A DNA stretch of 12,151 bases from an uncultured Collinsella sp. (GTDB taxonomy: Bacteria; Actinomycetota; Coriobacteriia; Coriobacteriales; Coriobacteriaceae), in contig USCJ01000027.1 of NCBI GenBank assembly GCA_900553215.1, positions 1 to 12,151 on the forward strand. Reading direction: 5' to 3'. Of this stretch, positions 1 through 6,500 are shown one piece after another. Under the pieces are notes generated by a model that was not told the DNA's origin, ran no database searches, and was given only the letters and a program-made list of their open reading frames with translations. The position numbers and the translations under genes are program-made. Positions within the stretch are counted from its first letter, which is position 1; the number at the start of each line of letters is the position of its first letter.

Positions 1-8
1 CTCGCCAC

Positions 9-605
9 CTAAATCGTGCGACGGGCCTCAATGGCGCGCCCAAGCGTAAGCTCGTCGGCATACTCCAGGTCGCCGCCCACGGGAAGGCCGCTTGCCAGAC
101 GCGACACCTCGACGCCCAGCGGCTTGATAGTGCGGGCTAGGTAGCTCGCCGTGGTCTCGCCCTCAATATTGGGGTTGGTGGCGATGATGACCTCGTGGAT
201 GTCCTCGTGGCCCAAGCGTGCCAGCAGCTCACGAATGTGCAGCTGCTCGGGGCCAATCTTGTCCATGGGACTGATCACGCCGCCCAATACGTGGTAGAGA
301 CCATGGTAGCTGCCCGTGCGCTCAATCGCCTGGACATCGCGCGGCTCGCCCACCACGCAAATGCGAGTGGTATCGCGCATCGAATCCTGGCAGATGGAGC
401 ACTCGTCGGCCGTGGCGTAGTTAAAGCAGCGGCTGCAAAAATGAACCTCCTGCTTAACCTCCAGGATGGCCTCGGCCAGGCGGCGCGCCTCCTCGGCATC
501 GGCCTCGAGCAGGTAATAGGCGATGCGCTGAGCCGACTTGGGGCCAATGCCCGGCAGGCGACCCAGCTCATCGAGCAATTTTTGCAGGCTATGGTTGGCA
601 CTCAT
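9..605 (-). CDS. recR: Recombination mediator protein RecR
   Basis: RecR acts with RecO (and RecF) in the cytoplasm to load RecA on SSB-coated single-stranded DNA during gap repair. The 198-aa product has the usual family length and every family landmark. An N-terminal helix-hairpin-helix includes [11 protein letters not shown] (residues 17-27). A four-cysteine zinc finger is formed by C57, C60, C69 and C72. A Toprim domain spans about 81-175, with VGEPRD (85-90) and NPNIEGE (144-150), followed by the conserved [14 protein letters not shown] (171-184). The ATG at 603-605 lies 13 nt after the ybaB stop, so the two genes are almost certainly co-transcribed, in the standard dnaX-ybaB-recR order. 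The stop at 9-11 is close to the window edge, so the next gene downstream is not visible. Nothing is missing or unusual. Confidence 0.97.
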   Translation of the reverse strand: MSANHSLQKLLDELGRLPGIGPKSAQRIAYYLLEADAEEARRLAEAILEVKQEVHFCSRCFNYATADECSICQDSMRDTTRICVVGEPRDVQAIERTGSYHGLYHVLGGVISPMDKIGPEQLHIRELLARLGHEDIHEVIIATNPNIEGETTASYLARTIKPLGVEVSRLASGLPVGGDLEYADELTLGRAIEARRTI

Positions 606-618
606 ATATATGCGCGTC

Positions 619-939
619 TTAGAACGGCATGCCCGGGATGTTGAGACCGCCGGTGATGGCGCCCATCTGCTTGTTGGCGAGCTCGTTGACGCCGCGAACG
701 GCCTCGTTGACGGCAGCCATGATCATGTCCTGCAGCATATCGACGTCCTCGGGATCGAGCGCATCGGGATCGATGGTGAGGCTGACGAGCTCCATTTCGC
801 CGTTAACGGTCACCTTGACCATGCCGCCGCCGGCAGAGGCGTCGACGGTCTGGGACTTAAGGTTTTCCTGCGCGGCGGCAAGCTGCTCCTGCATCTTGCG
901 AGCCTGCTTCATCATTTGCTGCATGTTCATACCGGCCAT
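619..939 (-). CDS. YbaB/EbfC family nucleoid-associated protein
   Basis: A small dimeric DNA-binding protein of the YbaB/EbfC family, which coats nucleoid DNA and is nearly always encoded between dnaX and recR. The 106-aa product has the family pattern: an amphipathic, Met/Gln/Lys-rich N-terminal helix (about 5-32), the hallmark [11 protein letters not shown] (37-47), the strand LVSLTIDP, then the helix [14 protein letters not shown] (68-81) and a Gly-rich C-terminus. The ATG at 937-939 is preceded by AAAGGAG at good spacing; M4 and M6 are less well placed alternatives. The gene has its own extended -10 element (1015-1023), because a plus-strand gene separates it from dnaX. It is therefore probably transcribed with recR from its own promoter rather than only by read-through from dnaX. 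Confidence 0.95.
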   Translation of the reverse strand: MAGMNMQQMMKQARKMQEQLAAAQENLKSQTVDASAGGGMVKVTVNGEMELVSLTIDPDALDPEDVDMLQDMIMAAVNEAVRGVNELANKQMGAITGGLNIPGMPF

Positions 940-1014
940 GATGGCTCCTTTACGTGCGGCCGCGCGACAAGCTGCAAGGGCAGCCGGAGCGCGACGGGAC
1001 TTTCAAACTCAAAA

Positions 1015-1023
1015 ATCGTACCA
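1015..1023 (-). promoter_or_regulatory. Extended -10 element for ybaB-recR
   Basis: On the minus strand this reads TGGTACGAT, which fits the extended -10 pattern TGnTAnnnT. Transcription would start near 1008, leaving a leader of about 70 nt before the ybaB ATG. No good -35 hexamer is visible at the expected distance, which is common with extended -10 promoters. The assignment rests on pattern alone. Confidence 0.4.
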
Positions 1024-1101
1024 CGGCGCGGGGCAAGCAAGCGGGGCGGACACGCTACCTCAGTCGATATACATGTCCTGGAGTGCAAGCCGCACCCAAA
1101 G

Positions 1102-1136
1102 ATTATGCGAAGTTGAATAATTCGCATCTGCATAAT
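1102..1136. repeat. Nested AT-rich inverted repeat (possible operator)
   Basis: Two perfect 7-bp dyads are interleaved. ATGCGAA (1105-1111) faces TTCGCAT (1121-1127) across 9 nt, and ATTATGC (1102-1108) faces GCATAAT (1130-1136). The left arms overlap by four bases, so the two dyads compete. It lies about 100 bp upstream of both divergent transcription starts. This is more like a protein-binding site than a terminator, since no T-run follows on either strand. Confidence 0.4.
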
Positions 1137-1239
1137 ATTGAAAGCTAAATCTTGTAGAGCCGGAATCCGACATTTAATGCGTACCACTAAATGGCTAAAT
1201 GCCGAGCCACTACTCGAGGCGGCACGCATGACGGCAGGG

Positions 1240-1245
1240 TATAAT
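1240..1245 (+). promoter_or_regulatory. -10 element (TATAAT) for the 157-aa membrane protein gene
   Basis: A perfect TATAAT sits 35 bp upstream of the plus-strand ATG at 1281, giving a predicted start near 1252 and a leader of about 29 nt that contains GGAGG (1269-1273). No clear -35 hexamer is found 16-18 bp upstream, so the gene may need an activator or have low basal expression. Confidence 0.5.
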
Positions 1246-1280
1246 TTGATTGTCACAGACAGCAATTTGGAGGTACCCCC

Positions 1281-1754
1281 ATGAATGCCCCCGACGCGCT
1301 CCAAAACATCCGCTCAAAACACCCCGTTGCATATGTGGTTCTCTATCTCTTTGTCGGCTGGGCATTACTGGTTGTCATCACCCATGCTATAGCCTTTGGA
1401 GCAGAACTGCTGATAGCCAGCTCGGACCAGCCCGTCGTCAAATGGGAAGCGACCGATGAGTGCACCGACGGAACCCGAACCATTTACTACAACAGCCCGT
1501 CCCTCTACCAAGAGTTCAAGGTCAAGATAAAAGATTCCAAGATTGTTGATGCCGAGCCAGGCTCTTTTTTGACAATCGGAGCAGTTGCCAACGACATGCA
1601 AGTCGAGTACACAGACAGTCGTGCGACGTATCGTGTCGACCTCAGCACCCTAGGACGACCGTCGCGTACCTGCCTGCTCGAATGCGAGATGCGCGGCACC
1701 ACGCTACACATGTCCGAAATACAGATGCGCCCGGGCAAGGGGTTCTCTTCTTGA
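1281..1754 (+). CDS. Single-pass membrane-anchored protein of unknown function
   Basis: I do not recognise this family. The 157-aa product has a short N-terminal tail, one long hydrophobic segment (about 16-46, including VVLYLFVGWALLVVITHA) and a soluble domain of about 110 residues with a beta-rich look. The positive residues R11 and K13 before the helix suggest that the N-terminus stays inside and the C-terminal domain faces outward. Three cysteines (C61, C131, C135) lie in that domain. The start is well supported: GGAGG at 1269-1273, 7 nt before the ATG, and a perfect -10 upstream. The gene sits convergently between dnaX and ybaB, genes that are normally adjacent, with only 21 bp between its stop and the dnaX stop. 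It looks like a lineage-specific insertion in a conserved cluster. Confidence 0.75.
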   Translation: MNAPDALQNIRSKHPVAYVVLYLFVGWALLVVITHAIAFGAELLIASSDQPVVKWEATDECTDGTRTIYYNSPSLYQEFKVKIKDSKIVDAEPGSFLTIGAVANDMQVEYTDSRATYRVDLSTLGRPSRTCLLECEMRGTTLHMSEIQMRPGKGFSS

Positions 1755-1775
1755 GCAGTATACCCGCCTGCGCAG

Positions 1776-4244
1776 CTACTCCACCGGCTTGAAGATGGTG
1801 GACTGGCCGAAGACGCTGCGGATGAGGGCTTTGGCCTCGTCCTCGGTCTGCGGGATGCTCGGGGCTGCGCCCTGATGGCCGAAGGGACTGCCGGCGCCGG
1901 GGTTGGACTCCCAGGGAGCTGCAGGAGCGTCCTCCTCTTTGGGGGCAGTTGCAGCGGACTTGGGCGCGGACGCCGCACCCGGCACGTCGAACGGAGGCAG
2001 ATCGTTCCCACCAGCATCGGCAGCAAAACCAGCAACCATGGCGTCGTCGTAGGGCACCTGCTCGGATTCCCACGGTGCAGACTGCGCGGCAGGCTGAGAT
2101 TTGGGAGCGGCAGAGCGCTCGGGCGCACGGGGCGCGGGCTCAGTCGGGAGCTTACCCGTGGCAGGAGCGCCGGCGGGGTTGTCGGAGCGTAGCCAGGGGG
2201 CTTTGCCCAGGTCAGACGACTTGGGCGCGGGCGAGGCGGGCTTGGGCGCGGGTGTCGGAGCAGCCGGTTTGGCCGTGACGGGCTTAGGCGCCGACAGGGT
2301 CGGTGCCGCTACCGGTGCCGCTTTTGGCTGCGTCGCGCTGGCGCTCGAGGATGCAGGGGCCGCCGAGGACACGAGTTGCGGGTCCGCAGATACCGCAGCC
2401 CGTGCAGATGGAGAATGCTCCTCATGTTGAGGAGCCGGCGTGCCACCCCCATCCAGGACATAGTCGACGGTACGACGACCGAAGACCGCGCAGACCGTCG
2501 GCAGGACCACCGACTGCGTATCGGCGCGACCGAGCATCTTGATGGCAAAAGTCGAACCCGCGGGGAACGAGACCGTGAGCTTGGAGCCGTCGTCGGCCGT
2601 GGCGCGAGCGTTGAGCAAAAGCCCTGCGTAGGAAGCCTGACGCGCCTTGACACGCTCGACAACCTCGGCCCATTTGCGCTGCAGCTCTCCGGCATCCTCG
2701 ACCGCGGGCGTCTCGGCAGTACCGGCGGCGGCAACCTGGGCGGCATTGTTGGACTGGGGCTTAGGTGCCGGAGCGGTGGCAGGCGCGGGGGCCGCAACGG
2801 GCTGAGGCATCGGAGCCGGCGCAGACTGAGGTGCAGGCGCTGCAGGCTTGGAAGCTGACACGGGCGCAGGCTGAGCCGCCGGAGCGGCAGCACCACGGTC
2901 CCAAGGCATACCGCCCTGGCGCGCGGACGTACCAGCGGGGGCAGCGGATGCCGCCGGAGCGGCAGCACGGACGCCCGAAATGAGCGTCGGCTGCTGGGCA
3001 GCTGCGGGTACGGATGCTGCAGGCGCGGCGGCCTGAGCAGCGGCCACACTCGCCGGTACGGCGCCGTTGGCAACCATGGCCTCCAGACGTGCCACGCGCT
3101 CGGCCAATGCCTCAATCGTTAAATCAGCCTCGGGACGTGCCAGACGCGTGCAGGCAATCTCGAGCACCAGACGCACGTCGCTCGCGCCCCTCATCTCCAG
3201 TGCGGCATCGTCGAGCACTGTCAGCACACGGGCCAGGCGGTCGGCAGGATGCTCGCCAAAGGCAGCGGCCTCGGCAGCAAGCGCCTCGGCCTGTTCGGCC
3301 CCGCCTTCAAACAGCTCGGCACGGGCGCCGGCAACGCATGCCACGTACACGTCGCGCACGTGCGCCACCAGGTCGCGCGTCAGTTCCAGCAGATCGTTGC
3401 CTTCCTCGACCTGCGCGCGAATAAGCCCATACAGATCGGCGACATCACGATCGGCAATGGCGCGCGCAAACTCGCCCAGAATCTGGTCCGAAACTTCGCC
3501 CAAAAGCGAGCGGGCATCGTCCGCATGCACGGTGCCGTTGCCGAAGACGCTCAGCTGTTCCAGCGTGGAGAGCGCGTCGCGCATGCCGCCCTTGGCGTGG
3601 CGCGCCACGATAGCCAGCGCCTCATCGTCGTAATCGAAGCCCTCCCGCTCGCACACGTATGCCAGGCGATGCTCAATATCCTCGTTGCCGATGCGATGGA
3701 AATCGAAACGCTGGCAGCGCGAGAGGATGGTCTCCAGAATCTTTTGCGGGTCGGTGGTGCACAGCACAAAGATCACGTGTGCCGGCGGCTCCTCGAGCGT
3801 CTTGAGCAGCGCGTTAAACGCCGCCGTTGTGAGCATGTGGACCTCGTCGATGATATAAATCTTGTACTTGCCGCGCACCGGGGCAAAGTTGACGGAGTTG
3901 ATGATCTCCTCGCGCACGTTGTCCACGCCCGTGCGGCTTGCGGCATCGAGCTCGTAGACGTCCGGATGGTTACCCTCGGCGATGAGCTCGCACTCCTCGC
4001 AGGTGCCGTCGGGCATGCAGCCGCTCGCACCCTCGGCGCGCGCCGTCTCGGCATTGTGGCACAGCAGTGCCTTGGCCAGAATACGCGCCATAGTGGTCTT
4101 GCCCGTGCCGCGCGGACCGCAAAACAGGTACGCGTGGGACAGGCGCCCCTCGGTGATGGCGTGCTCGAGCGTCGAGACGATATGCTGCTGGCCCACCACG
4201 GAGTCGAAGGTGAGCGGGCGATACTTTCGGTACAACGATTCCAT
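1776..4244 (-). CDS. dnaX: DNA polymerase III subunit tau/gamma (clamp-loader ATPase)
   Basis: DnaX is the motor subunit of the clamp loader that places the beta clamp on primed DNA; tau also tethers the polymerase. This 822-aa form has an AAA+ core (1-225) with Walker A GPRGTGKT (43-50), zinc-module cysteines C62, C76, C82 and C85, Walker B IIDEVHML (131-138), sensor CTTD (162-165) and the SRC arginine finger (175-177). A collar domain spans about 230-370. An Ala/Pro-rich linker (395-515) leads to a globular segment (518-600) resembling the polymerase-binding region of tau. A second low-complexity tail (601-822) ends in a hydrophobic motif. The start is the canonical MESLYRKYRP at 4242-4244, with GGGGGAG upstream; a longer in-frame extension to 4718 is rejected. 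No poly-A slippery site is visible, so frameshifted gamma synthesis is unlikely. Confidence 0.97.
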   Translation of the reverse strand: MESLYRKYRPLTFDSVVGQQHIVSTLEHAITEGRLSHAYLFCGPRGTGKTTMARILAKALLCHNAETARAEGASGCMPDGTCEECELIAEGNHPDVYELDAASRTGVDNVREEIINSVNFAPVRGKYKIYIIDEVHMLTTAAFNALLKTLEEPPAHVIFVLCTTDPQKILETILSRCQRFDFHRIGNEDIEHRLAYVCEREGFDYDDEALAIVARHAKGGMRDALSTLEQLSVFGNGTVHADDARSLLGEVSDQILGEFARAIADRDVADLYGLIRAQVEEGNDLLELTRDLVAHVRDVYVACVAGARAELFEGGAEQAEALAAEAAAFGEHPADRLARVLTVLDDAALEMRGASDVRLVLEIACTRLARPEADLTIEALAERVARLEAMVANGAVPASVAAAQAAAPAASVPAAAQQPTLISGVRAAAPAASAAPAGTSARQGGMPWDRGAAAPAAQPAPVSASKPAAPAPQSAPAPMPQPVAAPAPATAPAPKPQSNNAAQVAAAGTAETPAVEDAGELQRKWAEVVERVKARQASYAGLLLNARATADDGSKLTVSFPAGSTFAIKMLGRADTQSVVLPTVCAVFGRRTVDYVLDGGGTPAPQHEEHSPSARAAVSADPQLVSSAAPASSSASATQPKAAPVAAPTLSAPKPVTAKPAAPTPAPKPASPAPKSSDLGKAPWLRSDNPAGAPATGKLPTEPAPRAPERSAAPKSQPAAQSAPWESEQVPYDDAMVAGFAADAGGNDLPPFDVPGAASAPKSAATAPKEEDAPAAPWESNPGAGSPFGHQGAAPSIPQTEDEAKALIRSVFGQSTIFKPVE

Positions 4245-4247
4245 GGG

Positions 4248-4257
4248 TGCTCCCCCG
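4248..4257 (-). promoter_or_regulatory. Ribosome-binding site fixing the dnaX start
   Basis: The minus strand reads GGGGGAG followed by CACCC and then the ATG at 4244. This strong site, with normal spacing, fixes translation at MESLYRKYRP and argues against the longer open frame that continues upstream through the divergent gene. Confidence 0.7.
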
Positions 4258-4312
4258 GGTATACTGAGTCTTGTTGCCGCGACGGCCATGCGGTCGCACG
4301 GCATACTGCATT

Positions 4313-4318
4313 CATAAT
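4313..4318 (+). promoter_or_regulatory. Weak -10-like element for the 241-aa membrane protein gene
   Basis: CATAAT lies 41 bp upstream of the ATG at 4360, in the 115-bp divergent spacer shared with dnaX. It matches TATAAT at five of six positions, but no -35 of quality precedes it. Just downstream is a small GC-rich dyad, CGGCG (4327-4331) facing CGCCG (4336-4340), in the leader. The dnaX promoter must also lie in this spacer but could not be picked out. Confidence 0.3.
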
Positions 4319-4359
4319 AACCCGTACGGCGAGCCCGCCGCGATAGGAGTCCAAAGAGC

Positions 4360-5085
4360 ATGGCAGACGCAGAGAGCAACCTCGTTCCCTCCGAAGCAGC
4401 CGACCAGATCGAGGTCGCGCTCGAGGAGCAGGCAGCAGCCGATGACGGCATCCTGTACCTCAACGAGTACCAGTACGAAAACGACCTCGTCACCGACTTC
4501 GCCCGTCTGGTCGCCTCGCCCAGGCGTCGCGGCTCGCTGTATGTCGCCGCGGCAATTGCCGCGCTGCTGGGCGTTGGCATGCTGGTGGCCGGCGGCAACT
4601 GGATCAAGTTTGGCGTCGTCCTGATCGTGTTCGGCGCCTTTTTGGCCTGGTGGAGCAAAAACCTGCACCACACGCTCGCCCGCGACTTTATCGATGCCGT
4701 CGAGAGCGACGAGTCCATGGGCGGCCGCTATCGCCGCGTCGCCGTCAACAAGGACGGCCTGATGGTATGGGGCAAGAGCGGCAAGTCGCAGTTCTTCCCG
4801 TTTGAGAAGCTCGACCACGTACTCGACGGCGAGCGCATCTTTGTGGCCATGTTCGCCGACCAGGGCGTGACGATCCCCAAGGACACCTTTGTTCGCGGCG
4901 ATGCCGAGCAGTTTGGCCCCTTCTTGAAGGCGCGCATCAACAAAAAGCTCCGCATCGAGACCAAGAAGAAGAAAATGAAGGCCGAGAAGGCTGCCGCCGA
5001 GGCCAAGCAGGGCGACAAGACCGACAAGCCCCAGGGCGACAAGGGCAAGCAGCGCAAGCAGAAGAAGAGCAAGAAGAGGCGCTAG
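4360..5085 (+). CDS. Two-helix membrane protein, YcxB-like, with lysine-rich tail
   Basis: The 241-aa product has an acidic N-terminus (1-50), two adjacent transmembrane helices (about 59-78 and 81-98) joined by a tight GGN turn, a conserved-looking soluble domain (100-195), and a very Lys-rich tail (195-241) ending KKSKKRR. This order of N-terminal segment, helical hairpin and C-terminal beta domain is that of the YcxB-like family, whose function is unknown; the soluble part (RRVAVNKDGLMVWG, FFPFEKLDHV, IPKDTF) fits it. The positive-inside rule places both termini in the cytoplasm. The basic tail may bind nucleic acid or acidic lipids, which is inference. AGGAG at 4345-4349 precedes the ATG at slightly long spacing. 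The gene is divergent from dnaX and convergent with the accessory block. Confidence 0.75.
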   Translation: MADAESNLVPSEAADQIEVALEEQAAADDGILYLNEYQYENDLVTDFARLVASPRRRGSLYVAAAIAALLGVGMLVAGGNWIKFGVVLIVFGAFLAWWSKNLHHTLARDFIDAVESDESMGGRYRRVAVNKDGLMVWGKSGKSQFFPFEKLDHVLDGERIFVAMFADQGVTIPKDTFVRGDAEQFGPFLKARINKKLRIETKKKKMKAEKAAAEAKQGDKTDKPQGDKGKQRKQKKSKKRR

Positions 5086-5113
5086 GTTGGCCGACACCGA
5101 AGGTGCCTCGTCC

Positions 5114-5153
5114 CGCGCCCGATTCCGGGTCGGGGCGCCTGAAATCGGGCGCG
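5114..5153. terminator. Strong GC-rich hairpin between convergent genes (putative bidirectional terminator)
   Basis: CGCGCCCGATT (5114-5124) and AATCGGGCGCG (5143-5153) form a perfect 11-bp stem around an 18-nt loop. A competing inner stem pairs CCCGA (5118-5122) with TCGGG (5130-5134). It sits between the stop of the plus-strand gene (5085) and the stop of the minus-strand gene (5191), where a shared terminator is expected. No T-run follows on either strand, so it is not a classical intrinsic terminator; it may act with Rho or only protect 3' ends. Confidence 0.45.
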
Positions 5154-5190
5154 CGTACTGCCGATGGACCCGTTTTGCCTAACTCTCGAG

Positions 5191-5859
5191 CTATTTCACT
5201 TCAAACCTTAAGAGCCTTCGCTCCGGCAGATCGGTCATCTTCATCGTGTAAGTCCCGGGAAATGCTTTCTCAAAACGGACGGTTTCGTAATCTTCGAAAT
5301 AGTCGTTGGTGTTTTGCATCATAAATGGGACGAGCAACTCGTTTTCTGCCCCAACCTCCACGGCAAACGCAGCAGAGCCGCCAAGGACCGGCATGGCTTG
5401 CGTTATCAGATCGGTATTGACTACAAAATCATAGTTTGGCGCAGACTCCGGAACCAGATGCCAAACATACGCTTTGATTCCACCGTCGATATTATCCCTA
5501 TTTCTGACACGCATCTTTACGGCGATAACGCACATGATGTCGGCATCCTTCAGTCTCGTTTTCGTATCCACGGTGCCATATTTTGAATAATCGTCATGTG
5601 CTCGTTTGAGATACTCGCGCGGCGTGAGTAGTTCTGCTCCATCTATGCAAAACGAATACCCATCAGTCACCACATCCTTCGATCCCAGAAACGCTCCATC
5701 CATCGAGAGCCATTCGCCCTCCGCGTAATATTTCTCAGGAATGACTGTCCGATTCCTGTTAACGACGCTCACCCTCATGCCCGCAAGGCCGGTAGCAGCA
5801 CAGCAAAAAAGCGCAAGCGCCGATCTTCTCGTCCACAGGGTCTTCTTCATCGCGCTCAC
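5191..5859 (-). CDS. Exported protein of unknown function, last gene of the ABC transporter operon
   Basis: The 222-aa product starts with a charged region (KK...RR), then a hydrophobic segment (about 13-33) that serves as a signal peptide or membrane anchor, then about 190 residues outside the membrane. CC at 19-20 is not a proper lipobox because Phe precedes the first Cys, so lipoprotein status is doubtful. The segment with DGAF, TDGYSF and a following TPREYL recalls small DUF-type exported proteins encoded beside ABC transporters in Firmicutes (DUF5027/5028-like), but I cannot assign it firmly. The GTG start overlaps the ATPase stop as GTGA; an ATG three codons later (5848-5850) is an alternative and has AAGG about 10 nt upstream. 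Overlap with the ATPase implies translational coupling and a shared task, for example substrate binding or immunity at the cell surface. Confidence 0.8.
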   Translation of the reverse strand: MSAMKKTLWTRRSALALFCCAATGLAGMRVSVVNRNRTVIPEKYYAEGEWLSMDGAFLGSKDVVTDGYSFCIDGAELLTPREYLKRAHDDYSKYGTVDTKTRLKDADIMCVIAVKMRVRNRDNIDGGIKAYVWHLVPESAPNYDFVVNTDLITQAMPVLGGSAAFAVEVGAENELLVPFMMQNTNDYFEDYETVRFEKAFPGTYTMKMTDLPERRLLRFEVK

Positions 5860-6500
5860 GACCTTTCCCGAACTTCCACAACGGCACCGTCGCGCATGCA
5901 GTAAACCCGATCGGCCAGCTCCTCGAGCACCTCTCCGTCATGGCTAGACAGAAGAACCTCGCGACCCGTTGATGCCGCCATCGCCACAACACGCTTGAGC
6001 ATTTCCACGCCTGCTTCGTCGAGGGCATTCGTTGGTTCATCGAGAACAAGCAGCTTCGGCTTTTCCATAATCGCCGCAGCTATCCCCAGACGCTGCTTCA
6101 TCCCAAGCGAGTATGCTCGGAACTTCTTTTTTTCGTCTGCATCGAGCCCCACGAGCCGCAGAGCGGAGCGAATGTCTTCGTGGGTGGCAACGCCCTTGAT
6201 TTGAGCTATGAGTTCCAGATTGTCGTAGCCAGACAGATAACCTAAAAAGGAAGGAGCCTCTATCAACATCCCAAGACTCGGCGGAAACGAGATATCCGCC
6301 CCAAGTCTTTGACCATCGATAATGATCTCGCCCTCGGTAGGTCTAATCAATCCGCAGACCGCTCGCATAAGCATGGTCTTGCCCGAACCGTTTATCCCCT
6401 GAAGCCCGACCACAGTCCCAGGATCAACCTCGATAGACACGTTGCGCACGACATCGTTTTTGCCCATGCGCTTCGATACGTCCCTAACGATCACACTCAT
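5856..6500 (-). CDS. ABC transporter ATP-binding protein, BcrA/LanF-like (E-loop type)
   Basis: This is the cytoplasmic ATPase that powers the two membrane proteins encoded just upstream. The 214-aa product has all the motifs: Walker A GINGSGKT (35-42), signature YSLGMKQRLGIA (130-141), Walker B LLVLDEP (150-156), D-loop NALD (158-161) and switch His in SSH (185-187). The position of the usual Q-loop glutamine holds a glutamate, in LIEAPSF (79-85, E81). That substitution is typical of bacitracin and lantibiotic self-protection pumps (BcrA, NisF/NukF 'E-loop'). Few residues follow the H-loop, as in this subfamily. The ATG at 6498-6500 overlaps the permease stop as ATGA and has GAGGG upstream; a longer frame to 6671 runs into the permease and is rejected. 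The substrate is unknown, and an antimicrobial peptide is the leading inference. Confidence 0.93.
   Translation of the reverse strand: MSVIVRDVSKRMGKNDVVRNVSIEVDPGTVVGLQGINGSGKTMLMRAVCGLIRPTEGEIIIDGQRLGADISFPPSLGMLIEAPSFLGYLSGYDNLELIAQIKGVATHEDIRSALRLVGLDADEKKKFRAYSLGMKQRLGIAAAIMEKPKLLVLDEPTNALDEAGVEMLKRVVAMAASTGREVLLSSHDGEVLEELADRVYCMRDGAVVEVRERS

Larger units (their letters stand above)
940..1280. other. Intergenic region between divergent ybaB and the 157-aa membrane protein gene
   Basis: This 341-base stretch has no convincing gene. It separates two divergently transcribed genes and holds an extended -10 for ybaB on the minus strand, a perfect -10 for the plus-strand gene, and an AT-rich nested inverted repeat at 1102-1136. 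The stretch 1100-1200 is visibly richer in A/T than the flanking coding DNA. Open frames crossing it on both strands lack ribosome sites or recognisable protein character. Confidence 0.6.

Noticed and set aside
927..1304. Minus-strand open frame (125 codons) across the ybaB upstream region
   Set aside because: It has no ribosome site, overlaps both ybaB and the ribosome site of the 157-aa gene, and its translation looks random.
1776..4244. Programmed frameshift in dnaX to make a short gamma subunit
   Set aside because: No run of A residues suitable as a slippery heptamer was seen in the dnaX message, and no matching stem downstream of one.
3249..4346. Long plus-strand open frame (365 codons) antisense to dnaX
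   Set aside because: A shadow of a GC-rich gene: no ribosome site, no recognisable domain, and it covers the most conserved part of dnaX on the opposite strand.
4245..4359. tRNA or SRP RNA gene in the dnaX upstream spacer
   Set aside because: The 115-bp spacer was checked because small RNA genes can lie near dnaX, but no cloverleaf, T-loop sequence or SRP Alu/S-domain motif was found.
4245..4718. In-frame N-terminal extension of DnaX giving a 980-aa product
   Set aside because: It runs antisense through the start of the divergent 241-aa gene, has no family character, and the canonical MESLYRKYRP start at 4244 has its own strong ribosome site.
4312..5097. Minus-strand open frame (261 codons) opposite the YcxB-like gene
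   Set aside because: Leu/Ala/Val-biased translation of an antisense frame with no start signal; the plus-strand frame has a coherent membrane topology and a ribosome site.
5801..5805. Lipobox in the last gene of the operon (CC at residues 19-20)
   Set aside because: The residue before the first Cys is Phe, and the one before the second is Cys; neither fits the small residue required at -1, so lipoprotein anchoring was not claimed.
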